Below, piece by piece: positions 7,820 to 19,045 of a stretch of 64,000 nt of DNA. Source of the stretch: Pseudomonas corrugata. Lineage in GTDB: Bacteria; Pseudomonadota; Gammaproteobacteria; Pseudomonadales; Pseudomonadaceae. Numbering within the stretch: position 1 is the stretch's first letter; each line of letters opens with the position of its first letter. Location of the stretch: positions 122,813-186,812 of the forward strand of contig NZ_LHVK01000025.1 in the NCBI RefSeq assembly GCF_001269905.1. Reading direction: 5' to 3'. The position numbers and the translations under genes are program-made. A model generated the notes under the pieces. It saw only the letters and a program-made list of their open reading frames with translations, made no database searches and was not told the DNA's origin.

Positions 7820-10305
7820 CATACGGACACCGTGCGTTGGCTGACGTCATCGACGTGGGCAAAATGACGCAAGGCCAGGCGATCCGACACCTGACCACTG
7901 GCATCGGCCACTTCTTGCAACAGGTCGGCCAGGCCATCGAGCGCCGCGCGCAGGCTGGCTTCGCCGAACAGCGGGTTCTCCAGGCACCTCAGGTCGAAGC
8001 GCGACAGGCGCGTCACCAGCTCCGGCAATGCGGTTTCCCTGGGCGCGCCAAAGTCATCGTTCAGGCGCTTGAGGGTACGGGTCACCAGCTTCAACTGGAA
8101 GAGCACCGCATGGGGGTTCTGTTCGTCCAGCAGCAACAGGTCGAGCACCGGGATCAACTGAGCGACCGCCAGGTAACGCGAGCGGTAGGTGATGCTGCTG
8201 TTGCCCAGCTCCAGCAGCCATTCCAGTCCAGCCTGATCGAACACCGCCTCGCCCCGCAGGAACGCAGCCAGGCTGCTGCTGAGAAATTGCAGGCGCTCCA
8301 GGCGCCGGCCGATCATCAAGAAGCGCCAACCCTCGTCACGGGTCATGTCGTCCAGGGCGAAGCCGGAAAGCGCCGCCAGGGACATCACCAGCCGGTTGAG
8401 GAAATCCAGCAGTTCGCCGAAGTCCGCTTCGCCGGTTTCCAGCTCCAGGGCCTCGCGCTGCAACTCCACCAGCGCCTGCCAGTTCTCCCGGGACAATTTC
8501 CCACGCACTTGCGAGGCCGCCCACTGCAAGCGCTGCAGGTTGGAGCGCAGGCTGAACGACCAATCGTCGCCCAGCAACGCCGCCAGCAGACGCTCGGGCA
8601 GTTCGCCCTCTTCGGGCAGCAGCATCAGGCTTTCACCCAGGGAGACCGCCGATTGCAGGGCCTGCGGATCATCGCCATCGACATAGCGCGCCAGCATGAT
8701 CCGCAACAGGCGCGCGCTGTCATCGCAGCGTTCGCAATAACGGCCGAACCAAAACAGGTTTTCCACGACTCGGGATGGCAGGTAAGGATCGCGCCGGACC
8801 AGGTCGTGAACGCCCACGGTACGCTGGGCCTTCCATTGTTCACTGCCAGGTGCCTGTTCTCCCAGCACCCAGGTGTCCTTGCTGGCGCCGCCACGCTGCA
8901 TCGACACCACTTCGGCATCGGCCTCGGCCGCCACGCGGGTCAAGGCGCCCGGCAGCACCCGATAATCGTCTTCACCGGCCACCGCGTACACGCGCATGCC
9001 AATGGCCCGAGGCTGCAACAGGCCGTCTTCGGCCTGCCAGACCGGGGCCTGGGACAGCTGCGCCAGCTCCTGGGCCACATACGCGTATGGCCGCGCCTGG
9101 ATCCGCGCCGCCAGACGGCCACGCTGCTCCTCGCTCAGGTCACGGCCGAACACCGGCTTGAAGCTCTGGGAAGGGAACGCCGGTTTGATCAATAGCTGAG
9201 ACAGCTTTTCCAGGGCCTGGTCCAGCACCGGCGGCTCGCCGCACCACCAGGTGGCGATTGAGGGCAGCAGCAGATCCTCGCCGAACAGGAACTGGCAGAT
9301 CTTCGGCAGGAACCCCAACAGGCCCGGCGACTCCAGCACGCCGCTGCCCAAGGCGTTGGCCACCAGCACCCGGCCCTGGCGCACCGCCTCCAGCAGCCCC
9401 GGTACACCCAGGGCCGAATCGGTGCGCAGCTCCAGCGGATCGCAGAAGTCATCGTCGAGCCGGCGCATGATCGCGTGGACCCGGCGCAGCCCGCTGAGGG
9501 TCTTGAGGTAGACCGTGGCGTCGCGAACGGTCAGGTCGCCCCCCTCCACCAACGGGTAGCCAAGCTGGCGCGCCAGGTAGAGGTGTTCGAAATAGCTTTC
9601 GTTGAAACGCCCGGGCGTCAACAACACCACTAAGGGCGGTTCGCCATCGCTGGGGGCCTGTCGGGCGAGGGTTTCCTGCAAGGTGCGGAAGAAACCGGAC
9701 AGGTGCTGGACCTTCAGGTCGCGATACAGATCGGGAAAGGCGCGGGAGACGATCATGCGGTTTTCCAGCGCATAACCGGCCCCGGAGGGAGCCTGGGTCC
9801 GATCCGCCGTGACCCACCAGCGCCCATCGGGCGTGCGCGCCAGGTCCACCGCATACAAATGCAGGAAAATCCCGTCCGGCGGGCTGATGCCCTGGCAAGG
9901 CCAGAGGAAGTTGTTGTGCCCGAACACCAGCTCTGCCGGCAGCAGGCCTTCGCTTATCAGCCGTTGTGGCCCGTAGAGGTCGGCCAGCACCGCGTTGAGC
10001 AACCGTGCGCGCTGGGCAATACCGGTCGACAGTTGCTTCCATTCCTGCGCATCGATGACGTGGGGCAACAGGTCCAGCTCCCATGGCCGGTCGGCGCCCT
10101 TCGGATCGGCATAGACGTTATAGGTGACGCCATTTTCCTGGATCTGTCGCGCCAACAAGGCCTGACGCTGCATCAACTGAGCCGGCGTGCTGCGTTGCAA
10201 CTGATCGAACAGCCGTCGCCAGTGCGGGCGCACCGTGCCGCTGTTGTCCAGCAGTTCGTGATAGGTGCCCGGTGTCAGCGGGTAGCGGTCAAGCAGGTCA
10301 GGCAT
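7819..10305 (-). CDS. Circularly permuted ATP-grasp / alpha-E domain fusion protein
   Basis: Protein of 828 residues. Residues from about 70 to 470 correspond to the circularly permuted type 2 ATP-grasp fold (segments GHNNFLWPCQG, LLTPGRFNESYFEH, RRLDDDFCDPLELR, ANALGSGVLESP); residues from about 505 to 820 are an alpha-E helical domain (starting near DPYLPSRVVENLFWFGRYCE). In many bacteria these two are separate adjacent genes; here they are fused. ATP-grasp enzymes join a carboxylate to an amine using ATP, so a peptide-bond ligase is likely, but the substrate is unknown. The gene lies between the two transglutaminase-like genes and is coupled to the downstream one through an overlapping TGATG. 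Upstream of it (10428-10566) is a family 2 repeat, so the large DUF2126 gene may be transcribed separately. Confidence 0.88.
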   Translation of the reverse strand: MPDLLDRYPLTPGTYHELLDNSGTVRPHWRRLFDQLQRSTPAQLMQRQALLARQIQENGVTYNVYADPKGADRPWELDLLPHVIDAQEWKQLSTGIAQRARLLNAVLADLYGPQRLISEGLLPAELVFGHNNFLWPCQGISPPDGIFLHLYAVDLARTPDGRWWVTADRTQAPSGAGYALENRMIVSRAFPDLYRDLKVQHLSGFFRTLQETLARQAPSDGEPPLVVLLTPGRFNESYFEHLYLARQLGYPLVEGGDLTVRDATVYLKTLSGLRRVHAIMRRLDDDFCDPLELRTDSALGVPGLLEAVRQGRVLVANALGSGVLESPGLLGFLPKICQFLFGEDLLLPSIATWWCGEPPVLDQALEKLSQLLIKPAFPSQSFKPVFGRDLSEEQRGRLAARIQARPYAYVAQELAQLSQAPVWQAEDGLLQPRAIGMRVYAVAGEDDYRVLPGALTRVAAEADAEVVSMQRGGASKDTWVLGEQAPGSEQWKAQRTVGVHDLVRRDPYLPSRVVENLFWFGRYCERCDDSARLLRIMLARYVDGDDPQALQSAVSLGESLMLLPEEGELPERLLAALLGDDWSFSLRSNLQRLQWAASQVRGKLSRENWQALVELQREALELETGEADFGELLDFLNRLVMSLAALSGFALDDMTRDEGWRFLMIGRRLERLQFLSSSLAAFLRGEAVFDQAGLEWLLELGNSSITYRSRYLAVAQLIPVLDLLLLDEQNPHAVLFQLKLVTRTLKRLNDDFGAPRETALPELVTRLSRFDLRCLENPLFGEASLRAALDGLADLLQEVADASGQVSDRLALRHFAHVDDVSQRTVSV

Positions 10306-10427
10306 GGAGAACTCGGCAGACGGCAGTGAAAGGTGAGACTAGCGCAAGGGTGTGATGCCCGGATAGATGCCACGGCTTGGCATGTGAACGGCTTGACCGG
10401 CGCAATTCCTCTGTGGGTGGGGGGGTC

Positions 10428-10566
10428 TGTGGCGAGGGGATTTATCCCCGCTGGCCTGCGCAGCAGCCCCAATCCAGGTACCGCGGTGTAGCAGGCATTC
10501 ATTATGGGGGGGCTTCGCCCCAACGGGGATAAATCCCCTCGCCACAATAAATCCCCTCGCCACAGA
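10428..10566. repeat. Inverted repeat, family 2, with an extra tail copy
   Basis: Arms 10428-10450 and 10524-10546 are perfect 23-base inverted copies of TGTGGCGAGGGGATTTATCC-CCG. A second copy of the outer end (aaatcccctcgccaca) follows at 10549-10565 and a decayed third after it. The repeat occupies most of the 288-base gap between the DUF2126 gene and the ATP-grasp gene, in which I see no gene. Confidence 0.88.
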
Positions 10567-10593
10567 AAATCCCCCCGCCAAAGGTATACCTCT

Positions 10594-13500
10594 TCAGTTT
10601 CCTTGTGTGCTCAGGGCCCCTTGAAAACGTCGCAGATCAAGCGTCAGAGGAAACTCGTCATCCACCTCCAGATGGGGGATCGGCAGCTTCCCAGGTGTGT
10701 GCCCCAGACGGAAAAAACGCGCCATCCGCCGGCTCTCGGCCTCGTTGGCGTTCACCGGCAGGCTGTCGTAGTTGCGCCCGCCCGGGTGCGCCACATGGTA
10801 CTGGCAACCGCCCACGGAACGCTGCATCCAGGTGTCGAGCAGATCGAAGACCAGCGGCGCGTGGACCGGGATGGTCGGCTGCAGGCAACTGGCCGGCTGC
10901 CAGGCACGGAAACGCACCCCGGCGACAAACTCTCCGACCCGTCCGGTGGGTTGCAGCGGCACCGGTATACCGTTGCACATCAGCAGATACCGTTGCGGGG
11001 CCAGGCCACTGAGCTTGATCTGCAAGCGCTCCAGGGATGAGTCGACATAGCGCACGGTGCCACCGACTGCGCCCTCCTCGCCCAATACATGCCAAGGCTC
11101 CAGGGCCTGGCGCAGTTGCAACTCGATACCGCCTGCCGCGTAGTCGCCCACCTTCGGGAAGCGGAACTCCAGATGTGCGGCGAACCACTCGGCCCGCAGC
11201 GGGTAGCCGGCGGTGTTCAGTTCTTCGATGACATCGGCGAAGTCCTGTTCGATGAAGTGGGGCAGCAGAAACCGGTCATGCAGCTCAGTGCCCCAGCGCG
11301 CCAGTTTGGCCGGTGCATAAGGTTCGCGCCAGAACCGCGCCACCAGCGCCCGCAACAGTAATTGCTGGGCCAGGCTCATGCGGGCGTGGGGCGGCATTTC
11401 AAAGGCACGCAGTTCCAGCAGGCCGAGACGCCCGGTGGCGCCGTCCGGTGAGTACAGCTTATCGATGCAGAATTCGGCACGGTGAGTGTTGCCGGTCACG
11501 TCGATCAACAGGTTGCGCAACAACCGGTCGACCAGCCAGGGCGGACATTCCTCGCCTGGCTCCGGCATCTGCGCAAAGGCGATTTCCAATTCGTATAGCG
11601 CGTCGTTACGGGCTTCGTCCACCCGGGGCGCCTGGGACGTCGGGCCGATGAACAATCCGGAAAACAGGTAGGACAAGGAGGGATGGTTATGCCAGTAGCT
11701 GATCAGGCTGCGCAGCAGATCGGGGCGTCGCAGAAACGGTGAGTCGGCCGGTGTCGCACCGCCGAGGACGAAATGGTTACCGCCGCCCGTACCGGTGTGC
11801 CGACCATCGATCATGAATTTTTCGGTGGTCAGGCGGGTCTGCCGGGCCTGCTCGTAGAGGAATTCGGTGCGCTCGACCAATTCATCCCAGGACGCCGAGG
11901 GTTGCACGTTCACTTCAATCACCCCAGGATCCGGCGTGATGCGAAAGTTGCCCAGGCGTTGATCGAACGGTGGCTCATAGCCTTCCAACAGCACCGGGCA
12001 CTGCAGTTCCTCGGCGGTGGCCTCGATGGCGCTGACCAGCTCAAGGTAATCCTCGACCCGCTCCAGGGGCGGCATGAACAGATACAACCGCCCTTCGCGG
12101 GCCTCGGCGCAGAAGGCGGTGCGGGTCAGCCAGTCGGCGGACACGTCGATTTCCGGTACGCGTTCCTCTTCGATCAACGCCTCAACGTGGCGCGCCAGTT
12201 TTGCGGCGTCGGGCAGCCCAGGCAAATCCTGATTCGGGTCGGTGGGATGGATGAACGGATATTCGGCCGCCGTCACCCATGGCTGGGACGCCAGCGGCAA
12301 GCGATAGCCCAGGGGGGAATCTCCCGGCACCAATCGGCAGTGGTTGTCCCGCAGGTACCAGCGACCGCTCTGCCATTGATCGCCCTTGGCGGTGCGGGCC
12401 AGTGGCAGGACCTGGCCGATCACTTTATCCAGGCCCTGGCTGAAGACCTTGCGCAACCGTGCCCGCTCCAGGGTATCGTCCAGGCGTGGATCCTGGGCGC
12501 TGACATTCGAAGGCAACGCGCCTTCGCGCCAGAGGTAATAGAAGTTGTCTTCGTAGGCCGGAAACACGAAGCGCGCGGGAATGTTCAAACGCTCGGCGAC
12601 ACTCGTCAGAAAACGCCCGGCCATTTCGCCATCGGCGCCATAGTCCTGCTGCTCGTCGGCGATCAAGGCGTCGTTGTGCCAGATCGGCACGCCGTCACGC
12701 CGCCAGTAACAGTTTAGGGACCAGCGTGGTAACTGTTCGCCGGGGTACCACTTGCCCTGGCCGAAATGCACCAGCCCCTGGGGCGCGTAGTGCTCGCGCA
12801 TGCGCTGGAACAGTTCGGAGGAGAGCCGGCGCTTGTCCGGGCCAAGGGCCGCGGTGTTCCACTCGGCGCCGTCCGGGTCATCGATGGAAACGAAGGTCGG
12901 CTCGCCGCCCATGGTCAGCCGCACATCGCCTTCCAGCAGGTCGGCGTCGATCTGCCGGCCCAAAGCCTGGATCGCCAGCCATTGCTCTTCGGTGTAGGGC
13001 TTGGTCACCCGCGGTGCTTCCCAGACCCGCTCCACGGACATTTCATGGCTGAATTCGCACTCGCAAGGTTCCACCAGGCCCGTGATCGGTGCCGCCGATG
13101 AAGGATCGGGGCTGCAAGCCAGCGGAATGTGCCCTTCGCCGGCAAACAGGCCGGACGTCGCATCCAGGCCGATCCAGCCGGCGCCGGGCAGGTAGACCTC
13201 GCACCAGGCATGCAGGTCGGTGAAGTCCACTTCGGTACCGGACGGGCCGTCGAGGCTCTTCACATCGGCGGTCAATTGGATCAGGTAACCGGAGACGAAC
13301 CGCGCGGCCAGGCCCAGGTGACGCAACAGTTGCACCAACAGCCAGGCCGAGTCGCGGCAGGAACCGGACGCCTGTTCCAGGGTGTGTTCCGGGGTCTGGA
13401 CACCGGGCTCCATGCGGATCAAATAGCTGATGTCGTCGTGCAGGCGCTGGTTGAGCGCCACCAAAAAATCCACCGCCGGCAGCGGCGTGCGGTCGATGCC

Positions 13501-13896
13501 ATCAAGGTACGCCTTGAATTTCGGCGTCAGCGGCAACGTCTCCAGGTACGGCATCAGCTCGTGTTTCTCATCGGCCCCGTAGATGAATGGAATCTTTTCG
13601 GCGTAAGGTTCGAGGAAAAAGTCGAACGGATTGAACACCGCCATTTCCGCCAGCAGATCGACCTCGATCCGCAGCTGTTTGGTTTTTTCGGGGAACACCA
13701 GGCGCGCCAGGTAATTGCCTTGGGGATCCTGCTGCCAGTTGATGAAGTGCTGCTCAGGCGAAACTTTCAATGCATAGGAAAGAATCCGCGTACGGCTGTG
13801 GGGCGCGGGGCGCAGGCGAACGATCTGCGGGCCGAGCTCGACGGCACGGTCGTAGCGGTAATGCGTGACGTGATGCAATGCGACATGGATCGACAC
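10594..13896 (-). CDS. Large transglutaminase-like / DUF2126 protein
   Basis: Protein of 1100 residues. An N-terminal transglutaminase-like part (about 1-290) has an intact triad: Cys180 in GSCRDS, His229 in DLHAW and Asp245 in GLDATS. The rest (about 300-1100) is the long DUF2126 region, with conserved-looking segments such as TMGGEPTFVSIDDPDGAEW and DGRHTGTGGGNHFVLGG. The GTG start at 13896 is chosen because AGGAGG precedes it at good spacing; in-frame sequence further upstream lacks a start with a ribosome-binding site. The protein has no signal peptide. It belongs to the same trio as the two genes downstream and probably acts with the ATP-grasp enzyme on a shared peptide-like product; this is inference from family context. 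Confidence 0.88.
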   Translation of the reverse strand: MSIHVALHHVTHYRYDRAVELGPQIVRLRPAPHSRTRILSYALKVSPEQHFINWQQDPQGNYLARLVFPEKTKQLRIEVDLLAEMAVFNPFDFFLEPYAEKIPFIYGADEKHELMPYLETLPLTPKFKAYLDGIDRTPLPAVDFLVALNQRLHDDISYLIRMEPGVQTPEHTLEQASGSCRDSAWLLVQLLRHLGLAARFVSGYLIQLTADVKSLDGPSGTEVDFTDLHAWCEVYLPGAGWIGLDATSGLFAGEGHIPLACSPDPSSAAPITGLVEPCECEFSHEMSVERVWEAPRVTKPYTEEQWLAIQALGRQIDADLLEGDVRLTMGGEPTFVSIDDPDGAEWNTAALGPDKRRLSSELFQRMREHYAPQGLVHFGQGKWYPGEQLPRWSLNCYWRRDGVPIWHNDALIADEQQDYGADGEMAGRFLTSVAERLNIPARFVFPAYEDNFYYLWREGALPSNVSAQDPRLDDTLERARLRKVFSQGLDKVIGQVLPLARTAKGDQWQSGRWYLRDNHCRLVPGDSPLGYRLPLASQPWVTAAEYPFIHPTDPNQDLPGLPDAAKLARHVEALIEEERVPEIDVSADWLTRTAFCAEAREGRLYLFMPPLERVEDYLELVSAIEATAEELQCPVLLEGYEPPFDQRLGNFRITPDPGVIEVNVQPSASWDELVERTEFLYEQARQTRLTTEKFMIDGRHTGTGGGNHFVLGGATPADSPFLRRPDLLRSLISYWHNHPSLSYLFSGLFIGPTSQAPRVDEARNDALYELEIAFAQMPEPGEECPPWLVDRLLRNLLIDVTGNTHRAEFCIDKLYSPDGATGRLGLLELRAFEMPPHARMSLAQQLLLRALVARFWREPYAPAKLARWGTELHDRFLLPHFIEQDFADVIEELNTAGYPLRAEWFAAHLEFRFPKVGDYAAGGIELQLRQALEPWHVLGEEGAVGGTVRYVDSSLERLQIKLSGLAPQRYLLMCNGIPVPLQPTGRVGEFVAGVRFRAWQPASCLQPTIPVHAPLVFDLLDTWMQRSVGGCQYHVAHPGGRNYDSLPVNANEAESRRMARFFRLGHTPGKLPIPHLEVDDEFPLTLDLRRFQGALSTQGN

Positions 13897-14071
13897 GGCG
13901 TGCCTCCTGCAAACCTGGGCGGAATAGAAAGCGGCGCAAGACTTATGCCATGCAGGCGGGCCGGACACTTTCTTCGTCTACTCCAGGCAGTAGAGCACTA
14001 AAACCGAACGATGCCCGACTTCCCGTGCACAGAGCTGCACATAAATGTGGCGGGGATCGTAGCGAATCGAC

Positions 14072-14530
14072 TCAGCGGCGCGGGCGTGAGGCCTTTATCG
14101 CTTGGGAGAGGCGTTCACGCTGATGGCGAATGTCGACCAGTTTGCCGCGCATTTCGCGGTGGCGCTTGCTGTTGAGCAGGAGCAAGCCCAGTAGTGGAAA
14201 CAATACAGCCATCACGTAGATAACTTTATGGGGGCGACCTTCAATGGTCGGTAATACGCTCAACAAACATAAAACCAGCACACCGACCAGTCCCCATACC
14301 CACCGAGGCCTCCCGCGCATCACCATGAAATTGCAATGCACTGCAACCAGGGTGACTGCCGAACCTCCTAATACCGACCAGGTCGCTTGCTCGCCGACTG
14401 ATGCCCCAGACAAATAGAACGTGACCAATAAGGGGACAGCACAGCCCACGGAAAATAGCACCGCGAAAATGCCGCCAATGAAGGTTGGGAAATAGCACGC
14501 TAGAAAACGCGGCAAAGTCAGGTCGTGCAT
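14072..14530 (-). CDS. Small membrane protein, candidate immunity protein (paralogue A)
   Basis: Protein of 152 residues with about four hydrophobic segments (about 13-38, 47-68, 76-94, 101-120) and a basic cytoplasmic-looking tail. It is clearly paralogous to the protein at 15048-15509: both share YFP(T/V)FIG, VHCNFM, RGRPRWV, VLPTI and LLLLNSKRHREMR, with diverged loops between. The ATG at 14530 follows GGGAG. It is the last of three tandem copies downstream of the candidate toxin gene at 15506-16426 and lies 37 bases after the broken middle copy, with a repeated flank around its stop. I do not recognise a named family. The immunity role is inferred only from the tandem arrangement behind a membrane-active-looking protein. 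Confidence 0.72.
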   Translation of the reverse strand: MHDLTLPRFLACYFPTFIGGIFAVLFSVGCAVPLLVTFYLSGASVGEQATWSVLGGSAVTLVAVHCNFMVMRGRPRWVWGLVGVLVLCLLSVLPTIEGRPHKVIYVMAVLFPLLGLLLLNSKRHREMRGKLVDIRHQRERLSQAIKASRPRR

Positions 14531-14567
14531 TACGTCTCCCAAGACGGCGATAGGGTAGCGAATCAGC

Positions 14568-15051
14568 TCAGCGGCGGGCGCGTGACACTTTGGCGGCGTG
14601 GATGATGAGTTGGCGTTGGCGGCGGATATCGACCAGCTTGCTGCGCATTTCACGGTGGCGTTTGCTGTTGAGTAACAGCAATCCCAACAGCGGCAGCAGC
14701 ATCGCGAACAAATAAACGCCTTGATGCGGCCGGTAGGCAAACATTGAAATTACCGTACCCAGACAGGCCAGAAAGTAACCCGCTACACACAGCCCAGACA
14801 CGTCCGCGAGCCATCAAGAAGTTGCCCACCACCAGGACCAGGGCCAAGGTCCCGAGCCCGACATAGTCGGTCCTGACGGAGGGTTCCAAGGTACGCCAGT
14901 AAGTCATTCCAACCAGCACCAGCAACGTTGACCCTGAAAAGCAGGCCAGCAGGATGGTGCCCATGAACACCGGAAAATAACGGGCAAGGAAGCCCTTCAG
15001 CGATCCGCCGGCGACGGTCTTCACATGTCCGTTGCCTGTATAACGACTCAT
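14568..15051 (-). pseudogene. Frameshifted middle paralogue of the small membrane proteins (B)
   Basis: The start (ATG 15051, overlapping the upstream stop as ATGA) encodes residues aligning with paralogues A and C up to MARGR near 14800. From there the original frame runs into unrelated sequence, while the next frame continues the family alignment (GYFLACLGTVISMF, then YRPHQGVY and LLLLNSKRHREMR) to a stop at 14568. Comparing with paralogue C between RGR and YRP, 64 bases remain where 69 are expected, so a deletion of about five bases is the simplest explanation. The N-terminal frame stays open to 14650 and could give a 133-residue chimeric product. Either a decayed gene, a phase-variable site or a sequence error. 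Confidence 0.75.
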
Positions 15052-15509
15052 CGGCGGGACCGTGGGATCTTGATAGCTTTGATAATGAGTTCACGCTGGC
15101 GGCGAATTCTCACCAGTTCGCGGCGCATTTCACGGTGGCGCTTGCTGTTGAGCAGCAAGAGGGCGAGCAGTGGGAAAAGCAGACTCAAACTGTAAATCAG
15201 CCTGTTGGGGCGGTATCCAATCGTGGGCAGTACGCATATAAAACAGAGCCCCAACACTATGGCCAGCAGCAACACCCAGCGCGGACGTCCGCGCGCGATC
15301 ATAAAATTGCAATGCACAATGACCAGGGTAAGGGCAACGCCACTCAGAAATGACCATTTCGCTTCATCGGCCAAGGAAAAGTCCCGGAAATAGCTCTCAA
15401 AGAACAGCGGAACAGCGAACACCAAGGCAAAGACCGACGCCAGTATCGCCCCTATGAAGACGGGGAAATACCTGAATAAAAAGCCGCTAATACTGGGTTG
15501 ATCCTTCAC
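15048..15509 (-). CDS. Small membrane protein, candidate immunity protein (paralogue C)
   Basis: Protein of 153 residues, with about four hydrophobic segments (about 13-40, 50-70, 77-96, 103-122) and a strongly basic tail (KRHREMRRELVRIRRQRE). It starts with GTG at 15509 overlapping the TGA of the upstream candidate toxin gene (GTGA), with GAGGAAA about ten bases before the start; its own stop overlaps the next start as ATGA. Such tight coupling behind a toxin-like gene is typical of effector-immunity pairs. It is the copy adjacent to the toxin candidate and so the likeliest cognate partner. No named family recognised; membrane location is predicted from hydrophobicity. Confidence 0.75.
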   Translation of the reverse strand: MKDQPSISGFLFRYFPVFIGAILASVFALVFAVPLFFESYFRDFSLADEAKWSFLSGVALTLVIVHCNFMIARGRPRWVLLLAIVLGLCFICVLPTIGYRPNRLIYSLSLLFPLLALLLLNSKRHREMRRELVRIRRQRELIIKAIKIPRSRR

Positions 15510-16426
15510 TGGTCTATTTCCTCATACAGGCCTACGGCAATCGTCCGGACATTTCCAGAAACTGCGCTTCCGGTGAAGCCGATCGCGGCCCCCAAGGCGT
15601 CCCGTATCTGCGTGACCGTTGCATGCTTGAGCTGAGTTGATGTGAAGCGTTTGGGTAGCTCACCAGACAACTGCTTCAACTTCAGGAGTTTTGAGGTCAA
15701 GCGAGGGTCATTGATACTCAACAACTCCTTGGTCAGTTTGGCCCGCTCTTGTCGATTTAACCCCCTAAGCACCTCTCGCACACTTTTACCTGTTGTAGCC
15801 TTATTCAGTCTGACCAGTTTGAGGGTCGTCAGCGAAGACGCACCTACTCCTACCAAAGACGCGGCGTCCAGGGCAATCATCGTGTACTGGTACCACTCTT
15901 CGCTGTCGAGTTGATCATTTAGGACAGGATTACTGATTTCATTGCGAGCGCGATAGCCGCTCGCAACACACTGGACGGTGCTGGCGACGGCAGCGGTATA
16001 GCCCAAGGCAGCGATCACGCTACTGGTTCCAGCTGAAAAGGGTATTGCAACGGAACCGCTAAGCACCACGACCCAACCGATAACGGCTCCCGCGCAGGAC
16101 AAGCTGGTATTGATCGCCTCTGCGACCAATCGCGACTCCCGAGGGTTGTCTTGCACCTGTTGGGCAAACTGAGCCGGCGCAATGTACTTCTGCGCCTCGC
16201 GCAAAATAACCCGCTTGGGCTTGATGCTGCAGATCGGCTTGAATTCTCGCAGGGTCACCACGTTGAACTCCGCATCGATATACACCACGCCAGCGCCGAC
16301 GATGCCGGGGTCGGCGTCAATGGCGGCAAACAGCCGTGGCAAGTTGATCTGGCTTTCGATGCGTTGGCGGGCCATGAACTGGGAGAGACTGTTGTCCATG
16401 CCGATGCCGGTTAATGGGGTGCTCAT
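15506..16426 (-). CDS. Hypothetical protein with clustered hydrophobic segments; candidate membrane-active toxin/effector
   Basis: Protein of 306 residues, ATG at 16426 with AAGGA six bases upstream. There is no signal peptide. The first ~100 residues look soluble (predicted alpha/beta, with VGAGVVYIDAEFNVVTL and a basic IKPKRVILREAQKYI), then come two adjacent Gly/Ala/Ser-rich hydrophobic segments (about 109-133 and 136-157), a third near 183-204 and a fourth near the C-terminus (277-300), separated by a Lys/Arg-rich helical part (205-275). This layout resembles secreted pore-forming bacterial toxins that insert in the target's inner membrane. The three tandem membrane-protein genes overlapping its 3' end support a toxin-immunity reading. 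GC content looks visibly lower than in neighbours. No secretion genes (hcp, vgrG, PAAR) are in the window. I recognise no named family. Confidence 0.65.
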   Translation of the reverse strand: MSTPLTGIGMDNSLSQFMARQRIESQINLPRLFAAIDADPGIVGAGVVYIDAEFNVVTLREFKPICSIKPKRVILREAQKYIAPAQFAQQVQDNPRESRLVAEAINTSLSCAGAVIGWVVVLSGSVAIPFSAGTSSVIAALGYTAAVASTVQCVASGYRARNEISNPVLNDQLDSEEWYQYTMIALDAASLVGVGASSLTTLKLVRLNKATTGKSVREVLRGLNRQERAKLTKELLSINDPRLTSKLLKLKQLSGELPKRFTSTQLKHATVTQIRDALGAAIGFTGSAVSGNVRTIAVGLYEEIDQ

Positions 16427-16554
16427 GGGTCGTCCTTGGGTCTAAAAGTCAAGTTGTTGGCAGCACTGAACCTGTGGCGAGGGGATCGCCGACTTCATTG
16501 CCCGGAGCAGGGCGGGCGCCACGATAGCAAAGGAGTAGCACTGCCGCTAGAAAG

Positions 16555-16581
16555 CAAAACGCCAGCACTTAGGCTGGCGTT
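16555..16581 (-). terminator. Rho-independent terminator of ygiQ
   Basis: AACGCCAGC (16558-16566) pairs with GCTGGCGTT (16573-16581) around a 6-base loop; on the ygiQ strand the stem is followed by TTTTGC. It lies 20-45 bases after the ygiQ stop. The rest of 16427-16600 holds the toxin-candidate upstream region and one half copy of the family 2 repeat at about 16471. Confidence 0.85.
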
Positions 16582-16600
16582 TGCGACAGGGTTTGGGCGA

Positions 16601-18916
<2,316 letters not shown>

Positions 18917-19045
18917 GTCGATGACCGGTATAAAAGATGAAAAATCGCGGGGGCGGAATATAGCACAAAAAATAGCCAATTCCGACGGCTATGGTCGGAA
19001 ATCGGCGGCGGCGATCCGACGATGGGGCCTGTCAAACGCTACAAA

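Noticed and set aside
14650..15051. 133-residue reading of copy B as a true gene
   Set aside because: Its second half is out of the family frame, while the family tail is in another frame; I call it a frameshifted copy instead.
15506..16426. Assigning the 306-residue protein to NAD synthetase because nadE is in the region
   Set aside because: It has no SGGVDS P-loop and consists largely of hydrophobic and basic helices.
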